Assembly (NCBI GenBank): GCA_964563925.1
Contig: CAZLZD010000003.1
Span: forward strand, 1 to 64,000
DNA: 64,000 bases
Reading direction: 5' to 3'
From: JAUILA01 sp964563925
GTDB lineage: Bacteria > Bacteroidota > Bacteroidia > Cytophagales > Cyclobacteriaceae
Below the pieces are notes generated by a model. That model ran no database searches and was not told the DNA's origin. It saw only the letters and a list, made by a program, of their open reading frames with translations. Below, one piece after another: positions 17,066 through 26,249 of this stretch. The first letter of the stretch is position 1, and each line of letters begins with the position of its first letter. The position numbers and the translations under genes were made by a program.

Positions 17066-18103
17066 TTGAGGGCGAAGAAATCGTTGGGATTATTAACGCC
17101 TCCGGTAATTCTCCCATACAGGGGCTTTGGTACGCGGAAGCGGGTCATTCTCAAAGGCCATGTCCTGGATGACCGCAAACTGTATGAAGCCCGGATAGAA
17201 GACCGGAAACGGCGTAACTTCAAAGCCATGATAAGCCGGTACATGGCGAATGCCATTCCGGATATCCGCGTCCAGGTTTCTTTTAAAGGAAAGGAAACGG
17301 TCGTAACCACCGATAATTCCGGCTACTTCGAAACCATGCTTGAATTTGAGGAGCCTGTCACCGAAACCGGCTGGCATGTGGCTGAATATGCGGTGCTTGA
17401 TAAAATTGTAGACGAACAAGAGCCGTTGACCACTACCAAGGAAGTCTACATTCTCGACGACGGGGCCTTGTTTGGAGTAATTTCCGATGTAGATGATACG
17501 ATTCTTGTGTCGCATGCCACCCAGGCATTGAGGAAATTGCGGCTGATTCTTACCAAAAATGCCAAAACACGCCTGCCTTTTGCCGGCGTTGCCACCTTTT
17601 ACCAGGTGCTGGCAGGCGACTCAAATCCGAATCCAATTTTTTATGTGAGCAGCAGCGAATGGAACCTGTATGATTTTCTGGAAGATTTTTGTGAAACACA
17701 GGGCATCCCCAGGGGTCCCTTTCTGCTGCAGGACCTTAAGACAAGCCTGTGGAAGCTGTTAAAATCTGGCGGTGGCTCTCACCGGCACAAGATTGAAAAG
17801 ATCAGGAAGATCCTGGATATGTTTCCGATTGATTTTGTGCTGATCGGCGACAGCGGACAGCGGGATGCCTTTCTCTATGCTGAAATAATCAAGGAGTATC
17901 CCGGCAGGATCCGGGCGGCTTACATACGGGACGTAAGCCGCAATTCAAAGGATGAGGAGATCATGAAAATAGCCGACCGGATTCAGGAAGTTGACCTCGT
18001 CCTTGTGCGTGATTCGGCTCACGCAGCGGAACATGCCCTCCGGCAGGAGCTGATCACAGAATCGCAACTGAAAGAAGTACAGCAGGATACGCAGGTGGAC
18101 TGA
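17066..18103 (+). CDS. App1-family phosphatase (DUF2183, HAD-like)
   Basis: This protein is 345 residues from a TTG at 17066. The frame is open from 17021 with no ATG, and the upstream codons encode a plausible basic start (RKPVKSLLLRAKK), so the true start may be a little earlier at another non-ATG codon. The C-terminal domain is App1/DUF2183: the HAD nucleophile motif SDVDDTILVS (about residues 143-152), FYVSSSEWNLYDFLEDF, LLQDLKTSLWK, HKIEKIRKILDMFP and LIGDSGQRDAFLYAE. Yeast App1 is a phosphatidate phosphatase; bacterial members are presumed lipid or related phosphatases. An N-terminal beta-rich domain (GHVLDDR; VQVSFKGKETVVTTDNSGYFE) precedes it. The divergent neighbour is a lipid kinase. 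Confidence 0.88.
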   Translation: MRAKKSLGLLTPPVILPYRGFGTRKRVILKGHVLDDRKLYEARIEDRKRRNFKAMISRYMANAIPDIRVQVSFKGKETVVTTDNSGYFETMLEFEEPVTETGWHVAEYAVLDKIVDEQEPLTTTKEVYILDDGALFGVISDVDDTILVSHATQALRKLRLILTKNAKTRLPFAGVATFYQVLAGDSNPNPIFYVSSSEWNLYDFLEDFCETQGIPRGPFLLQDLKTSLWKLLKSGGGSHRHKIEKIRKILDMFPIDFVLIGDSGQRDAFLYAEIIKEYPGRIRAAYIRDVSRNSKDEEIMKIADRIQEVDLVLVRDSAHAAEHALRQELITESQLKEVQQDTQVD

Positions 18104-18105
18104 TC

Positions 18106-18270
18106 CTACCCCCCGCAACCGAGATTTTTGCGTAAGTCACGGGATGGAATTCCCCCATGCGGGTTTTCCTCCTCTTCAGGAAGGTCATTCCTGTCCGCAT
18201 GTTTGTGATCGCCTTTTTTCTTTACGTCCTTCTCGTCCGAATCCTTGTTTTTTTTCTTTTCTGAGCCCAT
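18106..18270 (-). CDS. Small conserved hypothetical protein
   Basis: This 54-residue protein starts at 18270 (MGSEKKKNKD). A longer frame to 18345 is possible, but its extra N-terminus looks non-coding. It is highly charged and hydrophilic, with Lys/Asp-rich N-terminal half, a KHADRNDLPEEEENPHGG middle, and the C-terminus IPSRDLRKNLGCGG carrying the only Cys. The Gly-Gly-Ile-Pro...Asn-Leu-Gly-Cys-Gly ending looks like a conserved short motif. I recall similar small proteins in Cytophagales, with no known function. It converges with the App1 gene (2 nt between stops) and is divergent from feoA. Confidence 0.6.
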   Translation of the reverse strand: MGSEKKKNKDSDEKDVKKKGDHKHADRNDLPEEEENPHGGIPSRDLRKNLGCGG

Positions 18271-18366
18271 TATGTAAAGATAACAGCTGCCAAACGTGAA
18301 TCGTTGCGACCTGTTTCGAATATCGCCGGAAATGACACAGATCATAAATGTTTCTCTTTTCGAATA

Positions 18367-18397
18367 TTGTAAAATACGTCGGCAGCCCCTATCTTAG
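18367..18397 (+). promoter_or_regulatory. Candidate promoter of feoAB
   Basis: TTG (18367-18369) and TATCTTAG (18390-18397) are spaced by 20 nt, which fits the Bacteroidota pattern TTG-N17-23-TAnnTTTG with one mismatch. It lies about 32 nt before the feoA GTG. Confidence 0.45.
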
Positions 18398-18429
18398 CAG
18401 TTGTTTATAATTAATCTAAATAAAAGCTC

Positions 18430-18657
18430 GTGAAAGCAGTTAGAAGCGTTGTGGATTTACACCCCGGAGAGAGTGCCACGATCAATGGGTTGATGGATGA
18501 GGCATTGTCACTTAAGCTTATGGAAATGGGATGTCTGCCCGGCACCCGTATTCAATACAACTTTGCCGCACCCCTTGGAGACCCAATCTGCGTGAGCGTA
18601 GCCGGTTACAGCCTTTCTTTACGACTGGACGAAGCAATAACAATATCTATTCAGTAG
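18430..18657 (+). CDS. feoA: FeoA domain protein
   Basis: This 75-residue SH3-fold protein needed for FeoB-mediated ferrous iron uptake reads from a GTG start: LHPGESATINGLMDE, LKLMEMGCLPGTRIQY, and the C-terminal strand LRLDEAITISI. The KLMEMGCLPG segment is the family hallmark. Its stop TAG abuts the feoB ATG directly (TAGATG), so the two are translationally coupled. FeoA is thought to bind FeoB on the cytoplasmic side. The start is decided by the conserved V..L.PGE beginning and the absence of an ATG. Confidence 0.93.
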   Translation: MKAVRSVVDLHPGESATINGLMDEALSLKLMEMGCLPGTRIQYNFAAPLGDPICVSVAGYSLSLRLDEAITISIQ

Positions 18658-20754
18658 ATGTCGGATTCTGTTCCGAAGATCGCTTTAGTTGGAAATCCCA
18701 ATTCCGGGAAATCCTCCCTCTTCAATCATCTTACCGGACTCAATCAGAAAATAGGTAATTTCCCCGGTGTTACGGTGGACAAGAAAACCGGGTCATGTGT
18801 GCTGGTACCGGGAATTCGTGCAGAAATCATTGATCTGCCGGGCACCTACAGCATTTATCCCAATTCTAAAGACGAGCAAATCGTTTTTGACATCCTGGTG
18901 AATGATCAAAACCCGCTGCACCCTGATATGGTGGTGGTCATAGCCGACGCATCCAACTTCAAGCGTAATCTCTTACTTTTCACCCAGATTTATGACCTGG
19001 GCCTTCCGGTCGTACTGGTCCTCAACATGATGGATCTCGCTGAACGGTCAGGTCACCTGATTGATCACGAGACCCTGTCCAGGGAATTGAACGTACCAGT
19101 GATCCCCATGCGTGCCCGAACAGGTGTAGGGTTGGCTGAGCTTAAAAAAGTACTGGCAGAGAAGATAAAGCCCGCCGAAAACCCGCTTTTTAACGTCATG
19201 GAGCATTGTCCGGATGCCGTAAAACGTGTTCGGGAGCATTTTGGAACCGACACCGATTACCGGGCGTACCAGATCCTTCAGCAATTCCGCATCAATAATT
19301 CCCTGAACACAGAACAGAAGGAATGGCTGGAGAATGTCGCGCAGGAAGAACAATTTGATTCACATGAACTGCGTCGTACAGAGACCCTGTCCCGCTACCG
19401 GAGAATCAACGAACTGGTTGCCGATGCGGTCAGGCAGAGCAAGGAGTTGTTGCCGAAACGATGGACGGAGCGGCTTGACCGCGTGCTCACGCACAAGATT
19501 TGGGGGTATGTGATTTTCTTTCTCATCCTGCTGATCATCTTCCAGGCGATCTTTGCCTGGGCAACGGTTCCGATGGACTTTATCGATCACCTGTTTTCTG
19601 AATTCAGTACCCGGTTGCAGGACATTCTGCCCCGCGGTGCCTTATCAGACCTGCTGACCGAAGGGATAATACCCGGCATCGGCGGTATCGTGATCTTCAT
19701 CCCGCAAATTGCCATTCTCTTCGGTTTTATTGCGCTGCTGGAAGAAAGCGGTTATATGTCGCGGGTGGTATTTCTGATGGATAAGATCATGCGGCGCTTC
19801 GGCCTGAACGGCAAAAGTGTGGTCCCCCTTATTTCAGGTGTGGCCTGTGCCATTCCGGCCATCATGGCTACCCGTACTATTGACAACTGGAAGGAACGTC
19901 TCATCACTATTTTTGTGACGCCCTTCATGAGTTGTTCAGCCCGCCTGCCCGTGTATACCATTCTGATTGCCCTTATAATTCCGTCCAATCCGCTGGTACA
20001 GGGACTGGCGCTGATGGGAATGTACCTGCTGGGGGTGATTGCGGTCATTTTATCGGCGGTGCTGATGAAGGCAATTCTGAAAACCAGGGACCGGAGTTTT
20101 TTGGTCATGGAACTCCCGACCTACAAGATGCCCCGCTGGAAAAACGTGGGTATGACCATGGTGGAGAAATCAAAGGCGTTTGTGTTTGAGGCCGGCAAGA
20201 TCATTCTCGCAATATCCATTGTGCTGTGGGTGCTGGCATCGTACGGACCGAAAGACCGCCTGGAGAATGCCGAGCAGGTGGTAAGAAGCCGGTTTACGGA
20301 AGCGACCCCGGATGACACCGAATTCAGGCGTCAGGTGGAGGCATACCGCCTCGAGAATTCCTACGCGGGAATTTTTGGCAAAGCCATTGAACCGGTAATC
20401 GCTCCCCTGGGTTATGACTGGAAGATCGGGATCGCCCTGATCACCTCCTTTGCTGCCCGTGAAGTATTTGTCGGTACCATGGCAACCATATACAGCATTG
20501 GTGACGTGGACGATGAGAGTACCATAAAAAGCAGGATGCGAAAGGAGATAAATCCGGTTACCAACACCCCGCGCTATGATTTTGCCACCGGTTTGTCATT
20601 GCTTATTTTCTATGCATTCGCCATGCAATGCATGAGTACACTGGCTATTGTTTACCGGGAAACGGGAGGATGGAAGTGGCCAATGCTCCAGCTCGTTTTT
20701 ATGACCGGGGTGGCGTATGTCTGTGCGCTGGTAGTTTACCAGGCACTTTCCTGA
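18658..20754 (+). CDS. feoB: Ferrous iron transport protein B
   Basis: This 698-residue membrane GTPase has G1 GNPNSGKSSLFNHLTG (residues 12-27), the switch region GNFPGVTVDKKTG, G3 DLPGTYS and G4 NMMDLA. After the spacer helical domain, the Gate segments follow from about residue 285, including VVPLISGVACAIPAIMATRT and TPFMSCSARLPVYTI with the conserved Cys residues, and a second gate with AAREVFVGTMATIY. The C-terminus is hydrophobic, ending ALVVYQALS. It imports Fe2+. The length is normal for Bacteroidota FeoB. It is coupled to feoA; no feoC is seen. Confidence 0.96.
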   Translation: MSDSVPKIALVGNPNSGKSSLFNHLTGLNQKIGNFPGVTVDKKTGSCVLVPGIRAEIIDLPGTYSIYPNSKDEQIVFDILVNDQNPLHPDMVVVIADASNFKRNLLLFTQIYDLGLPVVLVLNMMDLAERSGHLIDHETLSRELNVPVIPMRARTGVGLAELKKVLAEKIKPAENPLFNVMEHCPDAVKRVREHFGTDTDYRAYQILQQFRINNSLNTEQKEWLENVAQEEQFDSHELRRTETLSRYRRINELVADAVRQSKELLPKRWTERLDRVLTHKIWGYVIFFLILLIIFQAIFAWATVPMDFIDHLFSEFSTRLQDILPRGALSDLLTEGIIPGIGGIVIFIPQIAILFGFIALLEESGYMSRVVFLMDKIMRRFGLNGKSVVPLISGVACAIPAIMATRTIDNWKERLITIFVTPFMSCSARLPVYTILIALIIPSNPLVQGLALMGMYLLGVIAVILSAVLMKAILKTRDRSFLVMELPTYKMPRWKNVGMTMVEKSKAFVFEAGKIILAISIVLWVLASYGPKDRLENAEQVVRSRFTEATPDDTEFRRQVEAYRLENSYAGIFGKAIEPVIAPLGYDWKIGIALITSFAAREVFVGTMATIYSIGDVDDESTIKSRMRKEINPVTNTPRYDFATGLSLLIFYAFAMQCMSTLAIVYRETGGWKWPMLQLVFMTGVAYVCALVVYQALS

Positions 20755-20833
20755 CCGGCAGGCAACCCTGTTTTCTTTAGATTCGTAATGATGTAAGGGA
20801 AAATCACCTTAGATTTACCCGCACGATCAGCCA

Positions 20834-22630
20834 ATGACTATCAAGGAGACTTTTCAGCAACTCGTTTCACAGTACAGCACGGAAGAGAATAAGTGGGAAG
20901 GCATTTCTTTTCGCTTCTCCGTAGCGCGGATCACCTTATTTGTACTGACGCTCTTTCTGATCGTCTATTTTGCCAACGAGCGAAACGGCGGAGCATTGGC
21001 GGCAGTGGCCCTGATGTTTCCTGTTATATTCGCCCTGGTTGTGCGAAGTCATAATAAGGTGATTGCCAGAAAGGAGCTTGCCGGAAACCTCAGGAAGATC
21101 AATGAAGAAGAAGTCAGCCGGCAGGACCACAAATTTGACGGGTTGCCCACAGGGGAATACTGGCTGGACAAATCACATCCCTATGCCTATGACCTGGATA
21201 TTTTCGGACGCAATTCACTCTTTCAGTTAATTAACCGGACAAGCACACCGAGCGGGGAATATCACCTGGCCCGGTGGCTTCTGTCACCGGCAGATCCTGA
21301 CCGAGTGAGGCAACGTCAGGAATCGGTGCAAGAGCTATCCGGAGACCTTGCGTGGAATCAACGTTTTCAGGCTTCAGGGAGGCTTATCTCCGAGGTAACA
21401 CAGGCCGGCCTTGACCGGCTGCTTAAATGGCTTAAAATACCTGCCGAACTACCCGCTGCGGCTTACCGCTACCTGTCCTGGATTTTGCCTGCCCTGATAC
21501 TGGTATCCGGCCTGTTGGTTGTCTGGGGAATGCTTTCGATATACGTGCCCCTGTTACTTCTGCTGGTTAACGGTTTTCTTTTACGCAGGTTTCAGGACCA
21601 GGTAACCCGTGTTACCCACTCTACTTCCGGAAATGCCAGGCTTCTCCGGTCTTACGCCACCCTGATCAGGATGATCGAAGAGAGGACATTCCGGAGCGAC
21701 ATGCTCAGTAAGCTTAAGGAACCTTTTCATTCTGAACGTGCATCGGCTACCCGGACAATCCACCGTCTCCGCCGGCTGGCCGATTACCTGGACGCGCGTG
21801 GCAATCTATTTTATCAGCTGTTCAATTTCCTATTTCTTCTTGATATCCACCTCATAGTTGCTGCCCAGCGCTGGAAACGAAAAAATCATGAAGATATAGC
21901 CGCATGGTTTTCCAACATTGGTGAAGCTGAAGCCCTGATAAGCCTGGCGGGCCTCGCTATCGCTCAGCCAGCATTTCACATGCCGGAATTAAGATCCGGT
22001 CAGTTGCTAAAAGTACAGGAACTGGGTCACCCGCTTATTCCCCCAAAGGAAAGGGTGGTAAATGACTTTGAGATGGAAGGTCCGGGACGGGTCGTGATTA
22101 TCACCGGCTCAAATATGTCCGGTAAAAGTACGTTCCTCCGTACAGCAGGTATTAATGTGGTCATGGCTCATGCAGGTGCTCCGGTATGTGCCCGTGCCAT
22201 GAGCCTTTCCGCTTTCCGGGTATTTACAGGAATGCGGACCGAAGACAATCTCGAGGCACATATTTCCTCGTTCTACGCTGAGCTGAAGCGTATCCGACAG
22301 CTGCTCGATTACATGGATTCCGGGGGTGCCCCGGTATTGTTCATGCTTGATGAAGTGTTGAAAGGCACCAATACAAAGGATCGCCATAAAGGGTCGGCGG
22401 CTTTAATCACCAAATTGTTAAAAAAGAACGGTATGGGATTCGTTTCCACCCATGACCTGGAATTGGGCAACCTGGCTGAAGAACATGCCGGCATTCGTAA
22501 TTACAGCTTCAACAGTGAGATTCGTGAGAATGAGATTATATTTGACTACAAGATTGCCGCTGGTATCTGTCACAGCTTCAATGCCAGCATGTTAATGAAA
22601 AAAATTGGCATATTAGACAATGAAAACTGA
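20834..22630 (+). CDS. Membrane-anchored MutS-like ATPase
   Basis: This 598-residue protein ends in a complete MutS-type ABC ATPase: Walker A ITGSNMSGKSTFLRT (about residues 425-439), LEAHISSFYAELKRI, Walker B/signature VLFMLDEVLKGTNTKDRH, and STHDLELGNL. It lacks the mismatch-recognition and connector domains of MutS. Instead, the N-terminus has two predicted transmembrane helices (about residues 31-47 and 53-70), and two more hydrophobic segments lie near 213-247. Such membrane MutS homologues are common in Bacteroidota but uncharacterised; a mismatch-repair role is unlikely. The genuine MutS is encoded at 34564-37182. Its last 11 nt overlap the next gene. Confidence 0.85.
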   Translation: MTIKETFQQLVSQYSTEENKWEGISFRFSVARITLFVLTLFLIVYFANERNGGALAAVALMFPVIFALVVRSHNKVIARKELAGNLRKINEEEVSRQDHKFDGLPTGEYWLDKSHPYAYDLDIFGRNSLFQLINRTSTPSGEYHLARWLLSPADPDRVRQRQESVQELSGDLAWNQRFQASGRLISEVTQAGLDRLLKWLKIPAELPAAAYRYLSWILPALILVSGLLVVWGMLSIYVPLLLLLVNGFLLRRFQDQVTRVTHSTSGNARLLRSYATLIRMIEERTFRSDMLSKLKEPFHSERASATRTIHRLRRLADYLDARGNLFYQLFNFLFLLDIHLIVAAQRWKRKNHEDIAAWFSNIGEAEALISLAGLAIAQPAFHMPELRSGQLLKVQELGHPLIPPKERVVNDFEMEGPGRVVIITGSNMSGKSTFLRTAGINVVMAHAGAPVCARAMSLSAFRVFTGMRTEDNLEAHISSFYAELKRIRQLLDYMDSGGAPVLFMLDEVLKGTNTKDRHKGSAALITKLLKKNGMGFVSTHDLELGNLAEEHAGIRNYSFNSEIRENEIIFDYKIAAGICHSFNASMLMKKIGILDNEN

Positions 22631-24593
22631 CGCACGTTCCGTGAGCCTCCGGTACCTATTTCTTTCCTATCTGGTAATGACCTGCCTCTTTTCTGCCTGT
22701 GAAGCAGACCAGGAGCCTGTGACCCAAGATATGGCGAATCGGTTTGGTGACAGTACATTCCGAAAAATTTATCAATGGCAGGATGAACGCCGGGCCGAGG
22801 ACATCACCACATTTCTGACCTCGGATAACAAACTGTACCGGGAAGCAGCAGCGATGGCACTGGCTTCTGTGCAGGATCCGAAAATGATCCCTTATCTGAA
22901 CATATTGCTGGATGATTCAAGTATGAGGGTGAGACGGGCCGCAGCCTATGCACTTGGCCAAACGTATGATTCGGCGGCCCTGCCTGTCCTGGCAAGGGCG
23001 ATTCCGCGCGAAGACTCGGTGTATGTGCGCCGGGAGCTGATTGAATCCCTGGGGAAGGTACTGACCCAGGAGTCAGTGGATGTATTACACACGATAGCGC
23101 CGCAAAATGACCTGGAGAAGGAAGGACTGGCATGGGCCATGTACCGGGCGGGTATTCGTAATGTGCATGATCCTGAATTTATCCGGAAAGCCCTGAATTT
23201 CCTGGATACCGTGAACACCTATCCTGCCAGGCTGGGTGCGGCGCATTTTCTCGCACGTACCCCAAACCTGAACCTGGATAAGACAGAAGCAGATCTTCTG
23301 GACTACGCCGCCAATGAGCCCGCAGCTGATGTGAGGATGCAGCTGGCCCTGGCTTTGGGGCGCTTGTCCTCTCGCCGCAGTGCAGAATTCCTGACTATCC
23401 GCTTGCTGGGGGATGAAGATTACCGGGTACGGGTGAATGCCCTTCGTGCCCTTGGCCGGCGGTCAGACGCAAAGGTGTCCGATACAACCTGGATATTTGA
23501 AAGCCTCGAAGACCCTTCGGTCAACGTACAAGTGATGGCCGCAGAAACCCTGGCGACAATGGACGGGCTTGACCCGGTATTTCTGGTGCAGAAGGCCGTT
23601 CAGCATGACGATGAACGCGTGAAAGGGTTGTTATTCAAAGCAGCTGTGAGAAATGGTGAAAACTATCCGGATGCCGTGGAGGTCATCAAGACGGAATACG
23701 AGAGCAGCGAGAATCCTTATTACAAGGCAGCCTTACTTGATGCCCTCGGACCTGCCCCGGTTGCCTATGACTTTATTGTTACCAAAATTTTTTCTGATGT
23801 ACACGGGGCCGTGTCATCTGCGGGAATTGCTGCCCTGGGAGAGATGCGCCGCAGGGAAGACTTTCCTGAATCATTGAAACAGCCTATGGCAGATGTCTTG
23901 AGAGAGGTGATGAAAAGTGGTGATATCGGCATGATATATACGGGTTCCGGAATTTTGTCTGATACGACCTTTGACTTCAAAGATCGGTATGAAGACATTT
24001 CATTTCTGTATGAATCGCGCGATCTCCTGAGCCTGCCCAAAGACAATGAGGCCCTGCAGGTACTGAATGCCACGATTGCCTATTTCGAAGGTTCAGACGA
24101 AATGCCGGTTACTACCAATCCGTTCAATCACCCGATTGACTGGGAATTTGTTCAGCGCATTCCAAAAGACCTGGAGGTCACCATAAAAACGTCCAAAGGT
24201 CCGGTCAGGCTGCGTATGCTGGTGGAGGAATCACCCGGATCAGTGGCTAATTTTCTGCAGCTTGCCGGGCGTGGTTACTATGACGGCATTGCCTTTCACC
24301 GTGTAGTACCTAATTTCGTGGTGCAGGGAGGTTGCCCCAGGGGTGACGGATTTGGCGGGGAAGACTATTCAATCCGGTCGGAATTATCCGATCTCCGGTA
24401 CGGAACGGGATCAGTAGGCATGGCTTCCGCCGGTAAGGACACCGAGGGGACGCAATGGTTTATTACCCATTCTCCCACCCCGCATCTTGACGGACGATAT
24501 ACTATATTTGCACGGGTCACCGACGGAATGCCTGTGGTACATGAGCTGGAAGTGGGTGATCTGATTGAAACAGTGCAAATACCCGAATTTTAA
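22620..24593 (+). CDS. HEAT-repeat and cyclophilin-type peptidyl-prolyl isomerase lipoprotein
   Basis: This 657-residue protein has a signal peptide with lipobox FSAC (Cys27). Residues about 50-420 are HEAT-like helical repeats (for example SMRVRRAAAYALGQTYD, EDYRVRVNALRALGRR and DPSVNVQVMAAETLA). Residues about 515-657 are a cyclophilin domain with the catalytic FHRVVPNFVVQGG (Arg, Phe, Gln) and TQWFITHSPTPHLDGRYTIF. It is likely a periplasmic folding factor on which the HEAT array supplies substrate or partner binding (inference). Translation is coupled to the MutS-like gene by an 11-nt overlap, and purK begins 4 nt after its stop. Confidence 0.9.
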   Translation: MKTDARSVSLRYLFLSYLVMTCLFSACEADQEPVTQDMANRFGDSTFRKIYQWQDERRAEDITTFLTSDNKLYREAAAMALASVQDPKMIPYLNILLDDSSMRVRRAAAYALGQTYDSAALPVLARAIPREDSVYVRRELIESLGKVLTQESVDVLHTIAPQNDLEKEGLAWAMYRAGIRNVHDPEFIRKALNFLDTVNTYPARLGAAHFLARTPNLNLDKTEADLLDYAANEPAADVRMQLALALGRLSSRRSAEFLTIRLLGDEDYRVRVNALRALGRRSDAKVSDTTWIFESLEDPSVNVQVMAAETLATMDGLDPVFLVQKAVQHDDERVKGLLFKAAVRNGENYPDAVEVIKTEYESSENPYYKAALLDALGPAPVAYDFIVTKIFSDVHGAVSSAGIAALGEMRRREDFPESLKQPMADVLREVMKSGDIGMIYTGSGILSDTTFDFKDRYEDISFLYESRDLLSLPKDNEALQVLNATIAYFEGSDEMPVTTNPFNHPIDWEFVQRIPKDLEVTIKTSKGPVRLRMLVEESPGSVANFLQLAGRGYYDGIAFHRVVPNFVVQGGCPRGDGFGGEDYSIRSELSDLRYGTGSVGMASAGKDTEGTQWFITHSPTPHLDGRYTIFARVTDGMPVVHELEVGDLIETVQIPEF

Positions 24594-24597
24594 ACGC

Positions 24598-25743
24598 ATG
24601 CAAACCACTTCTATCCAGCGCAGAACATTAGGAATCCTTGGCGGTGGGCAACTGGGACGAATGCTGATCCAGTCGGCCATGGATTTCAATCTTGACATCC
24701 ATATTCTGGATCCTGACAAGGATGCCCCTTGCAGTTCCCTTGCTTCACGCTTTGTCCATGGAAAGCTGACCGACTATCAGACCGTCATGGATTTTGCCAG
24801 GGATTGTGACCTGATCAGTATTGAAATAGAAAATGTTAATACGCAGGCTCTGAAAGACCTTGAGGCCTCGGGAAAACAGGTTTATCCTGAACCGCGGGTA
24901 ATCGAACTTATTCAGGACAAGCGGGTGCAGAAAAAATTCTATGAAGACAATGGAATACCGACAGCCCCGTTTGTGCTCACCGAAAACCGCTCTGATGTGA
25001 GGAAACTTGGCAAATTGCCTGTGGTAAACAAACTGGGAAAGGAAGGCTATGACGGACGAGGTGTGCAGATCCTGCGTGAAGAGGCAGATTACGAAAAGGC
25101 ATTTGATGCACCCGGCCTGGTAGAGGATCTTATCGATTTTGAGAAGGAAATTGCCGTAATTGTCGCCCGTAACCACGCGGGACAGACCGTGGCTTTTCCT
25201 GCGGTGGAAATGGTTTTTCACCCGGTGGCCAATCTTGTGGAGTACCTTTTTGCCCCGGCTGAGATTGCTCCGTCCCTGGAGGAAGAAGCAGAACGGATTG
25301 CAGTGGATGTCATTGAAAAGCTGGACATGACCGGGCTGCTGGCCGTGGAGATGTTTGTAACCAGGGATCAGAAAATCCTGGTAAATGAAGTGGCGCCCCG
25401 TCCTCATAACAGCGGGCACCAGACGATTGAAGGAAATATCACCTCCCAGTATGAGCAGCACCTGCGGGCGATTTTTAACCTCCCCCTCGGAAACACCGAC
25501 CTGCGTGGGATGACCGCAATGGTCAATGTGCTGGGCGCCGACGGTTATACAGGCGTGGCACGCTACGAGGGACTGGAAGAAGTGATGTCAATTCCAGGGG
25601 CACATATTCATCTTTACGGGAAGAAAATGACGAAACCATTTCGTAAAATGGGACATGTAACCATCGAAGACGAAGATGCGTCACGGCTTCGCGAGAAGGT
25701 CGGTAAAATTAAGGAAACGTTAAAAGTAATTTCGGAATCATGA
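24598..25743 (+). CDS. purK: 5-(carboxyamino)imidazole ribonucleotide synthase
   Basis: This 381-residue ATP-grasp enzyme of purine synthesis converts AIR, ATP and bicarbonate to N5-CAIR. It has LGILGGGQLGRMLIQSA at the N-terminus, the lid region VNKLGKEGYDGRGVQ, FEKEIAVIVARN and the metal-binding end of ATP-grasp VNEVAPRPHNSGHQTIEG. I chose the ATG at 24598, 4 nt after the upstream stop, rather than the longer frame from 24565, because the conserved start follows within ten residues. It overlaps purE by 4 nt (ATGA), the standard purKE coupling. Confidence 0.96.
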   Translation: MQTTSIQRRTLGILGGGQLGRMLIQSAMDFNLDIHILDPDKDAPCSSLASRFVHGKLTDYQTVMDFARDCDLISIEIENVNTQALKDLEASGKQVYPEPRVIELIQDKRVQKKFYEDNGIPTAPFVLTENRSDVRKLGKLPVVNKLGKEGYDGRGVQILREEADYEKAFDAPGLVEDLIDFEKEIAVIVARNHAGQTVAFPAVEMVFHPVANLVEYLFAPAEIAPSLEEEAERIAVDVIEKLDMTGLLAVEMFVTRDQKILVNEVAPRPHNSGHQTIEGNITSQYEQHLRAIFNLPLGNTDLRGMTAMVNVLGADGYTGVARYEGLEEVMSIPGAHIHLYGKKMTKPFRKMGHVTIEDEDASRLREKVGKIKETLKVISES

Positions 25744-26246
25744 ATAAGCCAGTAGTAGGAATCATCATGGGTAGTCAGTCAGATTTACCGGTAATGCGTC
25801 AGGCGGCAACGTTTCTGGAAGAAACGGGAATTCCCTTTGAGATCACGGTGGTATCTGCGCACCGCACACCGCATCGCATGATCGAATATGCCGAATCGGC
25901 CCGTTCACGGGGCCTGAAGGTGATTATTGCCGGAGCCGGGGGAGCAGCCCACCTGCCGGGCATGGTGGCCTCTCTGACGACGCTGCCGGTCATAGGAGTG
26001 CCGGTCAAGTCAAGCAATTCCATAGACGGATGGGATTCTGTCTTATCCATCCTTCAAATGCCTTCGGGGATACCGGTGGCCACGGTGGCCTTGGATGGAG
26101 GTAAGAATGCAGGGATACTGGCGGCGGAAATTGTTGGAAGTGCCGATGAAAAGGTGGCGTCCGCCCTGGAGCAGTTCAAAAAAGGACTTACCAAAAAGGT
26201 AATGGACACCATCCCCAGGGTGGAGAAGAACTGGAAGGGAGAATAG
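25740..26246 (+). CDS. purE: N5-CAIR mutase
   Basis: This 168-residue PurE class I protein has GSQSDLPVMRQAATFLEE near the N-terminus, the active-site SAHRTPHRMIEYA with its His, AGAGGAAHLPGMVASLT and GVPVKSSN, then LSILQMPSGIPVATVAL. It converts N5-CAIR to CAIR. It pairs with PurK, whose stop overlaps its ATG. The length is typical. A degenerate repeat follows directly after the stop. Confidence 0.96.
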   Translation: MNKPVVGIIMGSQSDLPVMRQAATFLEETGIPFEITVVSAHRTPHRMIEYAESARSRGLKVIIAGAGGAAHLPGMVASLTTLPVIGVPVKSSNSIDGWDSVLSILQMPSGIPVATVALDGGKNAGILAAEIVGSADEKVASALEQFKKGLTKKVMDTIPRVEKNWKGE

Positions 26247-26249
26247 GGA

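Noticed and set aside
24745..25461. 238-codon minus-strand ORF
   Set aside because: It is antisense to purK throughout, its translation has no recognisable domain, and the plus-strand gene is certain.
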